The notes beneath the pieces were generated by a model that ran no database searches, had not been told where the DNA came from, and saw only the letters and a program-made list of their open reading frames with translations. Made by a program: the position numbers and the translations under genes. From contig CAMWLW010000003.1 in NCBI GenBank assembly GCA_947175245.1, positions 1 through 64,000 on the forward strand: a stretch of DNA of 64,000 nucleotides. The letters run 5' to 3'. The number at the start of each line of letters is the position of its first letter. The first letter of the stretch is position 1. Of the stretch, positions 10,001-19,568 are shown one piece after another. The DNA is from an uncultured Bacteroidales bacterium. Lineage in GTDB: Bacteria; Bacteroidota; Bacteroidia; Bacteroidales; Muribaculaceae.

Positions 10001-11633
10001 AGAGGGCGCCGTCGACATAGAGCTTGCCCGAGACGCCGGGTGCCGATGTCTTGCCGTCGCAGATGGCATAAACCTCGGCGCGGTGAGCTACCACGCCTGT
10101 GGGCGGGATGGTGATGTCGAGTGTCGTGGCCTTGACGGGCTCGGGTGTCATGAGCACCTTGTCGACATATACATTATAGGTGACGTTGGCAGCGTCGATG
10201 GCACCGCCGTTGGCGCCCTCGGTCACTGCATCCCAGCTCACGCGGGTCTCGGTGAACACTACGTTGGCCGGAGCCTTGGGCACGTCGTTACCCAGGGCGC
10301 GGTCAAACAGCAGGGCCGAGCCGAGCACTTTGCCGTCGTCTGACAGCACGTAGGGTACTACCGAGAAGTGGTGCAGCCCCTCGTCGGTGTTGACCGGAAT
10401 GGTGACGTCTGCGCCGGCATTGCCGCTGTATGAGCCGCTGACGGCGTTGCCGTCAACCGTCACTTCGAGATAGACCTTGCCGGTGATGGCTTTGCCGTTC
10501 TCGAGCTGTGAGGGCAGGGTTACAACGAAGTTGCCCTGTGTGGCGCCGGCCGCTACATTCCAGCTCTTGAGCGCGGGAGCCTTGGGGCCGTTGGCATTGA
10601 CGTAGGCGTCCTTGACATAGAGCATCGCATATTGAGGGCCGTTGGGCAACTTGCCCAGGTAGGTGTAGTTGCCGGTTGTGGGCATCACAAACAGGCCGGT
10701 GAACTCGCCGTCGGCGTCGGTGTACACGTCAACGGGCATGATGAAGCCGTTGTCTTTGGGGCTGTAGATCATGCACTGGGTGTATTTGTCGATCTCGTAG
10801 GGGAGAGTGTTGGTCTGGTTGAAGCGCTTGGCTTTGCTGTCATATTTCTTGAGCAGTCCCGACTCATCGAACATGTAGAGCGAGTTGTCGGCCGGGTTCC
10901 AGCCCAGGTTGAGCCAGTCGCCGGGCATGTTGACACCTAAGTTGGTGAACTGACCGCTCTTGGGGTTGAACTTCTGGAGCAGGTATGAGGTGCCTGTTGC
11001 ATTGGCAGTGATTACATACGCAACGTCCTCGGCGCTGTCATAGGCGGCAGCATACACCACTTCTTCGAGCGAGTCGAAGATTGACGCTGTAACCTGGCTC
11101 GTCACGGTGCCGTCGCTGAGGTTCTGGATATAATAACCGGCGTCAGTTACATAGTATTCGTTGTCATAAACCTTTCCGTAGACATAGAATGAGTACACCT
11201 GGTCGCCGCGCACGAAGCCGGTCGAGGGCGAGAACTGGGTGCTGTGTTCCCACACGAAGCTGATTGATAGGTCGGCGTTCAGTGTGCCCCAGCCTGTGGT
11301 GCCCACAGAGCCGTTGTAGGTGCAGTAGCCCTGCAGGCCGGTTGCCTTAGGAGCGGCCTTGGCGGGTACGGGATTGTAATAGTTGGCTGTGAATGTACGG
11401 GGAGCCTTGGTGACGGCCTGGAGTTCGGGGAAGATGTTGCTGGTTTTTTGTGAGGCCTCGTTTGCGCGGGTGCGGGGCAGCATGTGGGGGGCGATTTTCA
11501 CACAAGGCTGCTCGACAGTCTTGGCGAACGCCCGCTCGGGGGCATTGCCCTCGCGCTGTATCTGAGCCGGTGCTGTCAAACAGCAGGCAAGCATAAGCGC
11601 ACTGAAGCCTAAAGCTTTAAGAGATTTTTTCAT
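7020..11633 (-). CDS. Large secreted multidomain adhesin-like protein (choice-of-anchor J/MAM-like domains, FN3-like repeats) with T9SS-type C-terminus
   Basis: 1537 aa; signal peptide; C-term STGIYIVKCGNVVAKVAVR typical of T9SS sorting-like ends. Confidence 0.75.
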   Translation of the reverse strand: MKKSLKALGFSALMLACCLTAPAQIQREGNAPERAFAKTVEQPCVKIAPHMLPRTRANEASQKTSNIFPELQAVTKAPRTFTANYYNPVPAKAAPKATGLQGYCTYNGSVGTTGWGTLNADLSISFVWEHSTQFSPSTGFVRGDQVYSFYVYGKVYDNEYYVTDAGYYIQNLSDGTVTSQVTASIFDSLEEVVYAAAYDSAEDVAYVITANATGTSYLLQKFNPKSGQFTNLGVNMPGDWLNLGWNPADNSLYMFDESGLLKKYDSKAKRFNQTNTLPYEIDKYTQCMIYSPKDNGFIMPVDVYTDADGEFTGLFVMPTTGNYTYLGKLPNGPQYAMLYVKDAYVNANGPKAPALKSWNVAAGATQGNFVVTLPSQLENGKAITGKVYLEVTVDGNAVSGSYSGNAGADVTIPVNTDEGLHHFSVVPYVLSDDGKVLGSALLFDRALGNDVPKAPANVVFTETRVSWDAVTEGANGGAIDAANVTYNVYVDKVLMTPEPVKATTLDITIPPTGVVAHRAEVYAICDGKTSAPGVSGKLYVDGALSLPVYLGPEEGEKDLDPEVISMFTPVKDILNNESMRGWRYDDQSEHTGGFYCLYPTSSSTGDTGNEWLFLPAINFTDKDAHYRFTMEVWTGYHFFTADEIYEVALCQRPNGSRPTIIREASTVYKNPAFELSETIFQVPEAGEWYIGIHYISPLGNYRLYARNFMVEVANSSSDSPAAVTDVTAVAGARGELAATLTFKMPTLSISGTALDAATVITAEAVSEAGSASVTGKPGETVSVKVPAIQGSNIIRVTTSSDKGQGQIAETTVYCGIYRPATPYVFTSVSDDNMKLSLEIDLDDYNANGEFTGPDLTDVIIYRRINDEWRPVADIGKNRTWEFTVPDASKQDMFMFGVVSKNAVGTCEEMNSFMIHLGKLYTLPLVETFPTSGQAVDFKEPLSIEHLSYLQSTWGFVDPRDMDEDAANSTANALACMWDGESQILLPRFSTTGMNNVKLNLDLYTGNLAPSLVTVYATSPALEMEPVAQFAPESGRGPWENKLVSLPAMCQNQPWVQITIRVKITGYSECFMLDSYSVANYPDDMMTISSFSGPGRGAVGETLTYSVEIENAGTATQPMPQYTFKATGNNGTVADLKDSNAPATIAAGKKVTLSFDVTPKAADKGDMLVTFNLEGQPSESTSKVEKEVVVLNAPIPVVTDLSYSLNGSDVTLSWTEPKFTESFEAIDAWEMGATLKGFRNIDLDEGKEWGISEVSYPGKGSAKAFQVFDASITDSPLFAAHTGTQYLLCTSASKVESDDWLISPEVVPGSTMSFWMNIFSDEYPETVLVMYSTTGNDPADFKQMLDGGYVCPDETGWTKFEFTLPANAKYFALHHVTDDPEAAFGFMIDDIAYTAAQPAVTLDGYNVYRDGEAASDMLTAPGFTDKGVDTSVPVRYYVMSVGTVNGETVESDRSNVIWIDDDESGIDNVTADGRAAIVVDGKTIVLKGFAAGNAYTVAATSGIVIAAGETTGDDITVNVSTGIYIVKCGNVVAKVAVR

Positions 11634-11735
11634 TTGGTTTTATAAGTTTTAGAAAATTGTTTTATTGGTTACCAAATCACGCTTCCGGCCAAGGAAATGT
11701 GAGCATCTCCCAACAGTTAGTTGGTAATTTGGCTA

Positions 11736-11743
11736 CAAATATA
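11736..11743 (-). promoter_or_regulatory. Bacteroidetes-type -7 box TATATTTG for the 1537-aa gene
   Basis: Reverse complement of caaatata is TATATTTG (TAnnTTTG). Confidence 0.45.
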
Positions 11744-12000
11744 GCCTAAAATTTTTAAAAATCTAAAATTTTGGCTCAAAAAGAAAATTTTTGCTCATTT
11801 TTTTGGTAAATCATTAGATAAATTCTACTTTTGTCGGGTAATAACCGTCTACTGAAAATTCTTACAGTTTTAAAGCAATCCGGCCGCTTAGGGTTATCAC
11901 ATATAAGGTATAATTGAATTTGACGCTAAGGTATAAGTTTCTGCGGTTTTCGACTCTCGGCTTGCCTAAGTGTCATATTGCTCATTATAGAAAAGCTTAA

Positions 12001-14217
12001 ATGAAGAAACGACTACTGCTATTAACTCCAATCATTATCTCATCGCTGTGTGCGATGTCTCAGGTATCGTTCAGAGATGCCGACCTTTTTAAACTCAACT
12101 ACCTGATGCACAATAAGTCGGGCGATGGAGGCCCGCGCTTTGCCCGAGGCGTCAAACGCGGTGCCGACAACCGTGTCGATGTCATCGTGCGTTATGACGG
12201 CCGTGAGGCTATTACTGAAATCGAGGCCAACGGCGGCGAGATCGTCAGTCTCGTAGGCACCCGTACTGCCATCGTGCGTGTGGCTCCCGAGGATGCTGTC
12301 GCTGTGGCAGCGTCGCGCGGCGTCACCGGCGCCCGCCTGTCGGCTAAGCTCAAACGTGTCAACGATAAGTCGATGTCATTTTCCAATGTCACGGCCGTGC
12401 GAGAGGGCACGGGGCTGCCACGCTCGTTCGACGGCAGCGATGTCGTCATCGGCCTGTTTGATGTAGGCATCGACCCCAACCATATAAACTTCAAGGACGC
12501 ACAGGGTAACTCGCGTGTCAAAGTGGTGTATGAATACCCCGAGCCTAATGCCCGCCCCGATGTGTATGACACACCGGCATCGATATCTTCCTACACCAGC
12601 GATACGCGCTCGGAGAGCCACGGCACTCACGTGCTGGGCATCATGGGCGGCAGCTTTGTCGACCGCACGACGGCCGGCGCGCCCGACTATCGCGGCGTGG
12701 CACCGGGTGCCGACATCGTGGTGGCGAGCGGCGAGGGCTACAACGTGCAGATTCTTGACGCCATCGACCGTATAGGCCGGTACGCACAGTCTCAGGGCAA
12801 GCCGTGTGTCATCAACCTGTCGTTCGGCGACAACATGGGCCCCCACGACGGTTCGGATGAGTTCACCGAGGCTATCAATGACGTGGCCGAGAAATATAAC
12901 GCGGTGATATGTCTTGCCGGCGGTAACGAGCGCGAGGACAAGAGCTATATCATCAAGGAACTGACCGAGGACTCTCCGGCACTGAAGACCCTCGTGACCA
13001 AGGGCAGCAGCATCTCGAGCACCACGGTACAGGCCTCGAGCGAGGTCGAGATATGGACTGAGGACGGCACCCCGTTCACCGTGTCGCTCGACATCATCAG
13101 CAAGACCAAGCCCGACGAGGTGCTCTACTCCTATGTAATACCCCAGAAGAAAGCCGGCTTTGTGACCCAGGGCGACCTCATCAACGATGTCACCGACACA
13201 CGCCGCATCGATATGATCACCGAGGGTACCAAGTTCCACGAGCTGTACAGCAACAGCTTCATGGGCGGCATAGCCGGTGTCGACATCTACAACAAACGCT
13301 ACAACGCCCAGCTCATGCTCCACCTCGAGGCGCGCAACAGCGGTAACGCCAACCGCTACTTCGTGCGCATCAACGTGACCGGCCAGCCCGGCAAGAAGAT
13401 ATTCATGTATGCCAACGAGCCGTACATGAACTTCAGCTCGCGCTACATTCCCGGTCTCGACGAGCCCGACGGCGCCGGCAGCAACAGCAACATGGCTTCG
13501 GGCCCCAACACCATCGCCGTGGGCAGCTATGTGACACACAATATTGACGGCTCGGGCTATAAAGAAGGCACCATTGGCGACATCAGCTACTTCTCGTCGT
13601 TCGGCGAGACGCTCGACGGCCGCGTGATGCCCGATGTGTGTGCCCCCGGCCAGGTAATCGTCAGCTCGCGCAACAGCTACATGAGTTCGTCCTACGAGCA
13701 GTATTACCCCGCCACTTACAGCTACCGCGACAACTCGACCCGCAAAGACTACGTGTGGACTATCTGTGCCGGCACGTCACAGGCATCGCCCCACATGGCC
13801 GGTATCGCCGCCCTGTGGCTGCAGGCCAATCCCGAGCTCGGGTACACCGACATTCAGCGCATAGCCCGCGAGAGCGCAGTGGCTCAGACCGAGGGCAAAG
13901 GCTGGGGCCACGGTAAGGTCGACGCGCTTGCCGGCCTGAAGATGATTCTGAGTGAGGCGTCGGTCAACGACGTCATCAGCGACATCGCCGACAAGATTAT
14001 GATCGAGCCTGCCGGCAACGGCACCTATGAAGTGTTCGCGCCGGGCAACCACAAGGTCACAACCGCCGTGTACTCGATGCAGGGCATCGCGGTGCTCACA
14101 GCCTCGGCCCCCGACGGCAATCTCACCGTCGACACCTCGTCGCTCCCTGCCGGCGTGTATGTGATGCAGGTCAGCAGCGAGTCGGCCACGCGTTCAATGA
14201 AATTCACCGTTCATTAA
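12001..14217 (+). CDS. Subtilisin-like S8 family serine peptidase with T9SS-type C-terminal domain
   Basis: Motifs VIGLFDVGID (Asp), ESHGTHVLGIMGG (His), CAGTSQASPHMAGIAAL (Ser); C-term PAGVYVMQVSSESATRSMKFTVH. Confidence 0.92.
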   Translation: MKKRLLLLTPIIISSLCAMSQVSFRDADLFKLNYLMHNKSGDGGPRFARGVKRGADNRVDVIVRYDGREAITEIEANGGEIVSLVGTRTAIVRVAPEDAVAVAASRGVTGARLSAKLKRVNDKSMSFSNVTAVREGTGLPRSFDGSDVVIGLFDVGIDPNHINFKDAQGNSRVKVVYEYPEPNARPDVYDTPASISSYTSDTRSESHGTHVLGIMGGSFVDRTTAGAPDYRGVAPGADIVVASGEGYNVQILDAIDRIGRYAQSQGKPCVINLSFGDNMGPHDGSDEFTEAINDVAEKYNAVICLAGGNEREDKSYIIKELTEDSPALKTLVTKGSSISSTTVQASSEVEIWTEDGTPFTVSLDIISKTKPDEVLYSYVIPQKKAGFVTQGDLINDVTDTRRIDMITEGTKFHELYSNSFMGGIAGVDIYNKRYNAQLMLHLEARNSGNANRYFVRINVTGQPGKKIFMYANEPYMNFSSRYIPGLDEPDGAGSNSNMASGPNTIAVGSYVTHNIDGSGYKEGTIGDISYFSSFGETLDGRVMPDVCAPGQVIVSSRNSYMSSSYEQYYPATYSYRDNSTRKDYVWTICAGTSQASPHMAGIAALWLQANPELGYTDIQRIARESAVAQTEGKGWGHGKVDALAGLKMILSEASVNDVISDIADKIMIEPAGNGTYEVFAPGNHKVTTAVYSMQGIAVLTASAPDGNLTVDTSSLPAGVYVMQVSSESATRSMKFTVH

Positions 14218-14237
14218 TCACACAAATATATCTTAAT

Positions 14238-17200
14238 ATGAAAACTAAAAATCTAAAACTGGCGGCGTTCCTGACGCTTGCAGCGGCCTCACAGGCTGCT
14301 CTGGCTGCTCCGACTGAGTATAAGATTCCGTCGACACAGGCCGCGTTCGAGACCATGTGGACAACCGTCGCCGGCGAGGCTAATGCCGGTGGCTCATGGG
14401 CGTGGGCCTATGATGAGGCAACAGCTACACCCTACGCTCATGTTTCTGTTACAGGTACCGCCGACAACAGCCCGGTCGGTGAAACACTCGTGCTTAACGA
14501 GCCTATCAGCATGAAGGCCGGTGATGTTTACTACCTTCAGGCCAAGGTATCGAGCGATCACTTTAACAATGATGTATGGTTTTATATCGTTTATGGTACC
14601 GATAAGGATAATCTGGTAGCGATGCCCGACGATTACTCCTCATTCAAATGCTGGGGTAAATCGGGCGGAGGCGTCAACTGGTCGACCAAACCGTCTGAAA
14701 GTTCGAGCATGCGTGTGCTTAATATTACTGAGGACGGCGACTACTACATCGGCATACGCAGCAAGAAAGGTAGCAGCGCTACCGCAAAATTCTGCGTCGC
14801 ATCATTATTTGCCGAGAAGTCGGTCAACTATCCGGCTACCATCACAAGCGGTAAAGCCACGACGCTCAGTGGCGTTCTGGGAACTGAACTCACTTGGACA
14901 TGGCCCAAGAAGAACAAGAACGGTGATGACATAGTGGGTGAGATCGGTGCCAACATCTATCGTGGCACATCTGACACGAAAGCGAGTCTATACACTGCCG
15001 AAAATCTCATCGGCACGGTGACCGGTGGTCAGCCCGGCCAGACAGGTTCGTTCATCGACGATCCCGAGCACAGTCTCATTCCCATCACCGAGCCCGGCAA
15101 GTATTACTATTATGTGGCTCCGTTCAACGCCGATGGTGAGAATGGCGAGTTTGCTTCTCAAGGTCGTATCACCTGTAAATGGGTAGGTGAGGAGACTCAG
15201 TTCCAGCCAATTCTCAACAGCTCATATTATCCGGCTACAGCGTCTATGATTGATGAGCACAGTGTTGAGATTACGTTTATCCCCCGCAAAGAACCGGTTA
15301 ATGGAGGTTATTATGATGAGTCACAGCTGTTCCTCAAGGTTACCCGTCAGCTGGGTAGTGAGGAGCCGGTGGTTATAACCGAGACTGCACCTATCGAGTC
15401 GCCATATGTTGACAATACACTCACCGAGCCCGGCATCTACACTTACACTCTCTATGTGGTGTATAAAGGTAACGAGTCGAGCGCATGTAAACTTGACCCT
15501 ATATATGCAGGCGGTACGCTTCCGTTACCCTTCTCTACAGGCTTTGACAGTGCCGATGATCTGAATCAGTTAACTATCCTAAGCACCAGCAGCTACAACA
15601 AGTGGTCGCGCCACTCTAAAGGATACATGCAGTTTTATTCTTATGCCAGCGCTAAGTCGGCAATTGTAACTGCTCCGATTAAGATGGAAGCCGGTAAGAC
15701 TTATCGCATAAACTGTATGGCATGGGTTAGTTCAAGCTCAAGCACACTGTCGGTAGTGGCAGGCAACAAGGCTGACCTGAATGAATTGAAATCGATAAAG
15801 GATTTTACCATTGACCAAAAAGAGGCCGACAAGCAGACCGTCGAGGCATTCTTTGCTCCCGAAACAACAGGTATATACTATTTAGGCTTTTGTACTGAGA
15901 CTACCAGTGTAAATCTTTATCTTGACGACATGCTCGTCGAAGAGTCGGCAATAGCTCCGGCTGCTGTCAGCGACCTGACCGCAACGCCCGACGGTGCCGG
16001 TGCGCTGAAGTCGACCATCAGCTTCACCATACCATCGACCACAAATGCCGGTATGCCTTTGGATGAGCTTACATCGGTAACGGTTTACCGTCACAGCGGC
16101 GAGGATGCTGTTATCATCAAGGAGATTAAGGGTGACGCATGTGTGCCCGGCGAGAAAGTCGAGTTTGACGACGCTGTGACCGAAGCCGGCATGTATTCTT
16201 ACTCGGCTGTGGCTCAGCTTGATGGCGAGGAATCAGCCGTAGCTGCCACCGATGCAGCCTGGGTAGGATATGACATTCCGAAGAGTATCTCATCGTTCAC
16301 CATTCGTGCCGATTTGAATGTCAAGGGTGGTGCCGACGTTAAGTGGAACGGCTTGAGCGGTACGACACTTGGTAAGAACGGCGGATATGTTGATGCCGCC
16401 AACCTCAAGTATCGCATCTATCGCGTTCCCCGCGTCTATAGCGAGGAGCCTCAGCTCGCCGGTGAGACTCAGGATGTTACATTTACTGATAACGACTTGG
16501 CCGAAGCTCAATGGGATCGCTACGCTTATGCTGTCGCCGTGGTTAACGGCCCGCAGGAGGGTGATATGGTTACCGGCAATACCGTGTCGGGCGGCGTGGT
16601 AAGCGCTAAAACCTTCGAGCCCGATCTTACCAACGAGACATTTATCGATGGTCTCGAGGGGCGTGCATTCGTTTGTGACAACGGCCTTGTGTTCAAGAAC
16701 CGCGGTACTACCGCCGGCCAGGAGTACACAGCCTATCTGCCCGCGTTCAATCTTAACGACTTTACCGGCAAACTGGTTAATATCAATCTTGAACTGTCGC
16801 GCGACAATGCCGAGTATGAGGAGCTCCTCGAGGTGTACCTCTGCACGGTCGAGACCGATACTCCCGTGCTCGAGAGCGCGTCTAAAGCCGAGCAGGAGGC
16901 CGTCGTGATTGCCGGCTCTGAAAACCGCAAACTGATTTCGACCATCCCCGTGCACGCATCGTTTGACGCTCCCGCCCAGGAGACCGTGCAGTATATGGCA
17001 CCGGCTAACGGCAAGTATCGTGTAGCCCTGCGCTGTGCGTCGGCCGACAATAAGGGCCTGCGTGTACACACACTGAAACTCTTCAGCGGCATCACCACAG
17101 GCATCGATGTTATCGGTGCCGACGACAATGACGATGCCGAGGCTGAATATTACAACCTGCAGGGCGTTCGCATCGAGCATCCCGCCAAGGGCGGCCTGTA

Positions 17201-17243
17201 CATCAAGCGCCAGGGCGGCAAAGTAACCAAAGTCGCGCTCTAA
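14238..17243 (+). CDS. Secreted choice-of-anchor J/FN3-like protein with T9SS-type C-terminus
   Basis: 1001 aa; signal peptide; C-term EYYNLQGVRIEHPAKGGLYIKRQGGKVTKVAL. Confidence 0.78.
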   Translation: MKTKNLKLAAFLTLAAASQAALAAPTEYKIPSTQAAFETMWTTVAGEANAGGSWAWAYDEATATPYAHVSVTGTADNSPVGETLVLNEPISMKAGDVYYLQAKVSSDHFNNDVWFYIVYGTDKDNLVAMPDDYSSFKCWGKSGGGVNWSTKPSESSSMRVLNITEDGDYYIGIRSKKGSSATAKFCVASLFAEKSVNYPATITSGKATTLSGVLGTELTWTWPKKNKNGDDIVGEIGANIYRGTSDTKASLYTAENLIGTVTGGQPGQTGSFIDDPEHSLIPITEPGKYYYYVAPFNADGENGEFASQGRITCKWVGEETQFQPILNSSYYPATASMIDEHSVEITFIPRKEPVNGGYYDESQLFLKVTRQLGSEEPVVITETAPIESPYVDNTLTEPGIYTYTLYVVYKGNESSACKLDPIYAGGTLPLPFSTGFDSADDLNQLTILSTSSYNKWSRHSKGYMQFYSYASAKSAIVTAPIKMEAGKTYRINCMAWVSSSSSTLSVVAGNKADLNELKSIKDFTIDQKEADKQTVEAFFAPETTGIYYLGFCTETTSVNLYLDDMLVEESAIAPAAVSDLTATPDGAGALKSTISFTIPSTTNAGMPLDELTSVTVYRHSGEDAVIIKEIKGDACVPGEKVEFDDAVTEAGMYSYSAVAQLDGEESAVAATDAAWVGYDIPKSISSFTIRADLNVKGGADVKWNGLSGTTLGKNGGYVDAANLKYRIYRVPRVYSEEPQLAGETQDVTFTDNDLAEAQWDRYAYAVAVVNGPQEGDMVTGNTVSGGVVSAKTFEPDLTNETFIDGLEGRAFVCDNGLVFKNRGTTAGQEYTAYLPAFNLNDFTGKLVNINLELSRDNAEYEELLEVYLCTVETDTPVLESASKAEQEAVVIAGSENRKLISTIPVHASFDAPAQETVQYMAPANGKYRVALRCASADNKGLRVHTLKLFSGITTGIDVIGADDNDDAEAEYYNLQGVRIEHPAKGGLYIKRQGGKVTKVAL

Positions 17244-17266
17244 CCCCCGCATAACACCCCTACACA

Positions 17267-17302
17267 AAGCGAGGCGTGTCACCCCCGACACGCCTCGCTT
17301 TT
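17267..17302 (+). terminator. Rho-independent terminator
   Basis: 14-bp inverted repeat aaagcgaggcgtgt / acacgcctcgcttt followed by T-run. Confidence 0.85.
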
Positions 17303-17312
17303 TTCAATTCAC

Positions 17313-17340
17313 AATGCACGATGCACGATGCACGATGCAC
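17313..17340. repeat. Short tandem heptamer (gatgcac)n, about 4 units
   Basis: aatgcac gatgcac gatgcac gatgcac read directly. Confidence 0.85.
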
Positions 17341-17412
17341 AATTGGCTATGCACACGCTACGGGGGTGGCGCGTGGCGGTGAGGGGGATTTGTAGATTAG
17401 AGGGGTTTTGTA

Positions 17413-17420
17413 TATATTTG
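17413..17420 (+). promoter_or_regulatory. Bacteroidetes-type -7 box TATATTTG
   Basis: Exact TAnnTTTG 17 bp before the HipA-like start. Confidence 0.5.
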
Positions 17421-17436
17421 CACAAAATGATGTCGT

Positions 17437-18222
17437 ATGGATGTAAGAACTCAGGAGCTGACGCGGTATATTGTACCGATGAGAGAGGGTGGCTCGCTGC
17501 CGGTGCTTGGCGAAGCTGACGATGGTTTCAAATATGTGGTGAAGCTGCGCGGCGCGGGGCATGGCAAGAAGGCGCTGATAGCCGAGTTTTTGGGCAGTAT
17601 GATTGCCAAGGCGTTCAAGTTTAATGTGCCCGAGACGGTGCTGCTCAATCTGCCGGGAGTGTTCGGTATCACTGAGCCTGACCAGGAGGTGCAGGAGCTG
17701 ATGCGTAACTCTGAGGGGCTGAATGTTGGGTTGCATTATCTGGCCGGTGCGGCGACGTTTGACCCGGCGGTCAACACGGTCGACCCGCTGACGGCGTCAA
17801 AGATTGTGTGGCTGGATGCTTTCCTGACCAACGTTGACCGTACGCGTCTCAATCCCAATATGATGATATGGAACAATGAGCTGTGGCTGATTGACAACGG
17901 GGCGTCGTTCTATTTCCACCACGCGTGGCGCGACCCGGCCAAGGCGGCTCTTGACCCGTTTCCGTACATAAAGAATCATGTTTTCCTTGGGCAGGCCGCC
18001 CGGCTGGAGGAGGCTGACCGGCTGATGCGCCAGGCAATCACGCCACGCACGCTGTCTAAGATTGTGGGTCAGATACCTGATGAGTGGCTCGATGAGGAGA
18101 ACTCGGACGTAACGCCCGGTGAGCGCCGCCGGGGCTATGAGACATTCCTGCTCGACAGGTTGAAAAACAGCCGTATATTTGTCGACGAGGCTATAAAACA
18201 GCAAAAATTATCGGGATTATGA
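17437..18222 (+). CDS. HipA-like kinase domain protein (HipA_2-type)
   Basis: YVVKLRGAGHGKKALIAEFLGSMIAKAFKFNVPE... DAFLTNVDRTRLNPNMMIWNNELWLIDNGASFYFHH (kinase-like NxDR and D-N-G motifs). Confidence 0.78.
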   Translation: MDVRTQELTRYIVPMREGGSLPVLGEADDGFKYVVKLRGAGHGKKALIAEFLGSMIAKAFKFNVPETVLLNLPGVFGITEPDQEVQELMRNSEGLNVGLHYLAGAATFDPAVNTVDPLTASKIVWLDAFLTNVDRTRLNPNMMIWNNELWLIDNGASFYFHHAWRDPAKAALDPFPYIKNHVFLGQAARLEEADRLMRQAITPRTLSKIVGQIPDEWLDEENSDVTPGERRRGYETFLLDRLKNSRIFVDEAIKQQKLSGL

Positions 18223-18626
18223 GCCAATTGCCTACCAATAACGCGCGGGCCGTGCAGGCTCCCGATGCTAACCTGTATGAGTATGCCGTCATAAGATACG
18301 TGCCCCGTGTGGAGCGCGAGGAGTTTGTGAACATCGGCCTGATAATGATGTGCAAGCGTCGGCGCTGGCTCAGGTGTGAGATAAGGATTAACGAGGAGCG
18401 CATAAGGTCGCTGTGTCCGTCGGCCGACGTGGCGCTGCTGCGCCGTCAGGTGGCGCTGTTCGGCCGCCGCGATGTCCCCGAGCCGGGACTGCCTGTCGAG
18501 GAGACTTACCGCTGGCTCACCGCGGCCAAGAGCGCGATACTCCAGACGTCGGCGTCGCATCCCGGGCTGAGCGCGGCGCCGATGGATGACACGTTCGCGC
18601 GGCTGCTCGCCGAGCTTGTGGAGTAA
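18219..18626 (+). CDS. DUF3037 family protein
   Basis: YEYAVIRYVPRVEREEFVNIGLIMMC motif; ATGA overlap with HipA_2-like gene. Confidence 0.8.
   Translation: MSQLPTNNARAVQAPDANLYEYAVIRYVPRVEREEFVNIGLIMMCKRRRWLRCEIRINEERIRSLCPSADVALLRRQVALFGRRDVPEPGLPVEETYRWLTAAKSAILQTSASHPGLSAAPMDDTFARLLAELVE
18588..18625 (+). repeat. Left copy of 38-bp repeat (3' end of DUF3037 gene)
   Basis: gacacgttcgcgcggctgctcgccgagcttgtggagta; 36/38 identical to 19569-19606. Confidence 0.9.
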
Positions 18627-18640
18627 CCAAAGCGGGTGGG

Positions 18641-19507
18641 TTACAGTCCATTGATTAGCTGGGTGCCTGTTATTACTTCCATTTTGGAGAAAGCGAACAG
18701 CTTTTTACCAAGGTCTTTGAGTGATGCCCCTATGTGATATACATCTTCATCGATGATCAGGAAGCGGTCGTGAGCCTTAGTGTATTTATGAAGTGTCACG
18801 CCCGGATATTGTTTGTTATGTCTATCAGTATCCTGTATTAATTGTCGGGATATTTGACTATCGTAGATGTCTACTGTAACCCCGGGTTTACGCTTTGACA
18901 ATTGTACAAGAACCGAATCATCAATATAATTGTCAATTAGGGCGATTCTCGTCTTAGCTTGTCGGATTAGGTCGGCCACAAGTGCGTATGCATCAAAAAT
19001 CTGGCCGTTGAAGAATATGCCCTCTATAGGCTGCAATGATGAGCGGACAAAGAAATCTACTTTCTCATCAAGTTTAGAAAGATGACGATCGTGTTCAGAT
19101 AGACGTCGATCCATTCTATCTTCCAACTGCAACAATCGCTGATTTATGGAATAACCTCTTAGAAGATAATCTTTCAGAATTTTATTTGCCCAAACTCTAA
19201 ATTGAATACCACGCGTAGATTTTACTCTATACCCAATGGATGTAATCATCTCAAGATTATAGTGTTCTACTTGATATGTTTTACCATCAGAGGCAGTTAT
19301 CGCAAATTTTGCGACAACTGGTATGTCGGCCAATTCTTCTTTGAGTGCGTTAGCCACATGTTTACCGATGGTTTTCACGTCACGACCAAATAATTCGGCT
19401 ATCTGGTTTCTGTTCAGCCATACCGATTCATCCTGAACCCTTACGTTCAGTTTTAAAGCCTCATCAGGCTGGTAAAGTACTATTTCATCAGTTTGCGACT
19501 TTTCCAT
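18641..19507 (-). CDS. RhuM-type DNA-binding protein fused to PLD-like C-terminal region
   Basis: N-term VRVQDESVWLNRNQIAELFGRDVKTIGKHVANALKEELADIPVVAKFAITASDGKTYQVEHYNLEMITSIGYRVKS (RhuM-like); C-term IALIDNYIDDSVLVQLSKR...HDRFLIIDEDVYHIGASLKDLGKKLFAF (PLD-like). Confidence 0.8.
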   Translation of the reverse strand: MEKSQTDEIVLYQPDEALKLNVRVQDESVWLNRNQIAELFGRDVKTIGKHVANALKEELADIPVVAKFAITASDGKTYQVEHYNLEMITSIGYRVKSTRGIQFRVWANKILKDYLLRGYSINQRLLQLEDRMDRRLSEHDRHLSKLDEKVDFFVRSSLQPIEGIFFNGQIFDAYALVADLIRQAKTRIALIDNYIDDSVLVQLSKRKPGVTVDIYDSQISRQLIQDTDRHNKQYPGVTLHKYTKAHDRFLIIDEDVYHIGASLKDLGKKLFAFSKMEVITGTQLINGL

Positions 19508-19568
19508 GTACAAATGTAGCGAAAAATCTGATAATTTTGCAGCTTTTGGTCATCCTATTGTTGAAAAG

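Noticed and set aside
12376-13539. 387-aa minus-strand ORF antisense to the S8 peptidase
   Set aside because: Fully antisense to a gene with clear catalytic motifs; composition typical of shadow ORFs in GC-rich coding DNA.
16290-17291. 333-aa minus-strand ORF
   Set aside because: Antisense to the T9SS cargo gene and spans its terminator.
17313-17340. CRISPR-like or regulatory tandem repeat
   Set aside because: Simple heptamer microsatellite after a terminator; no further structure.
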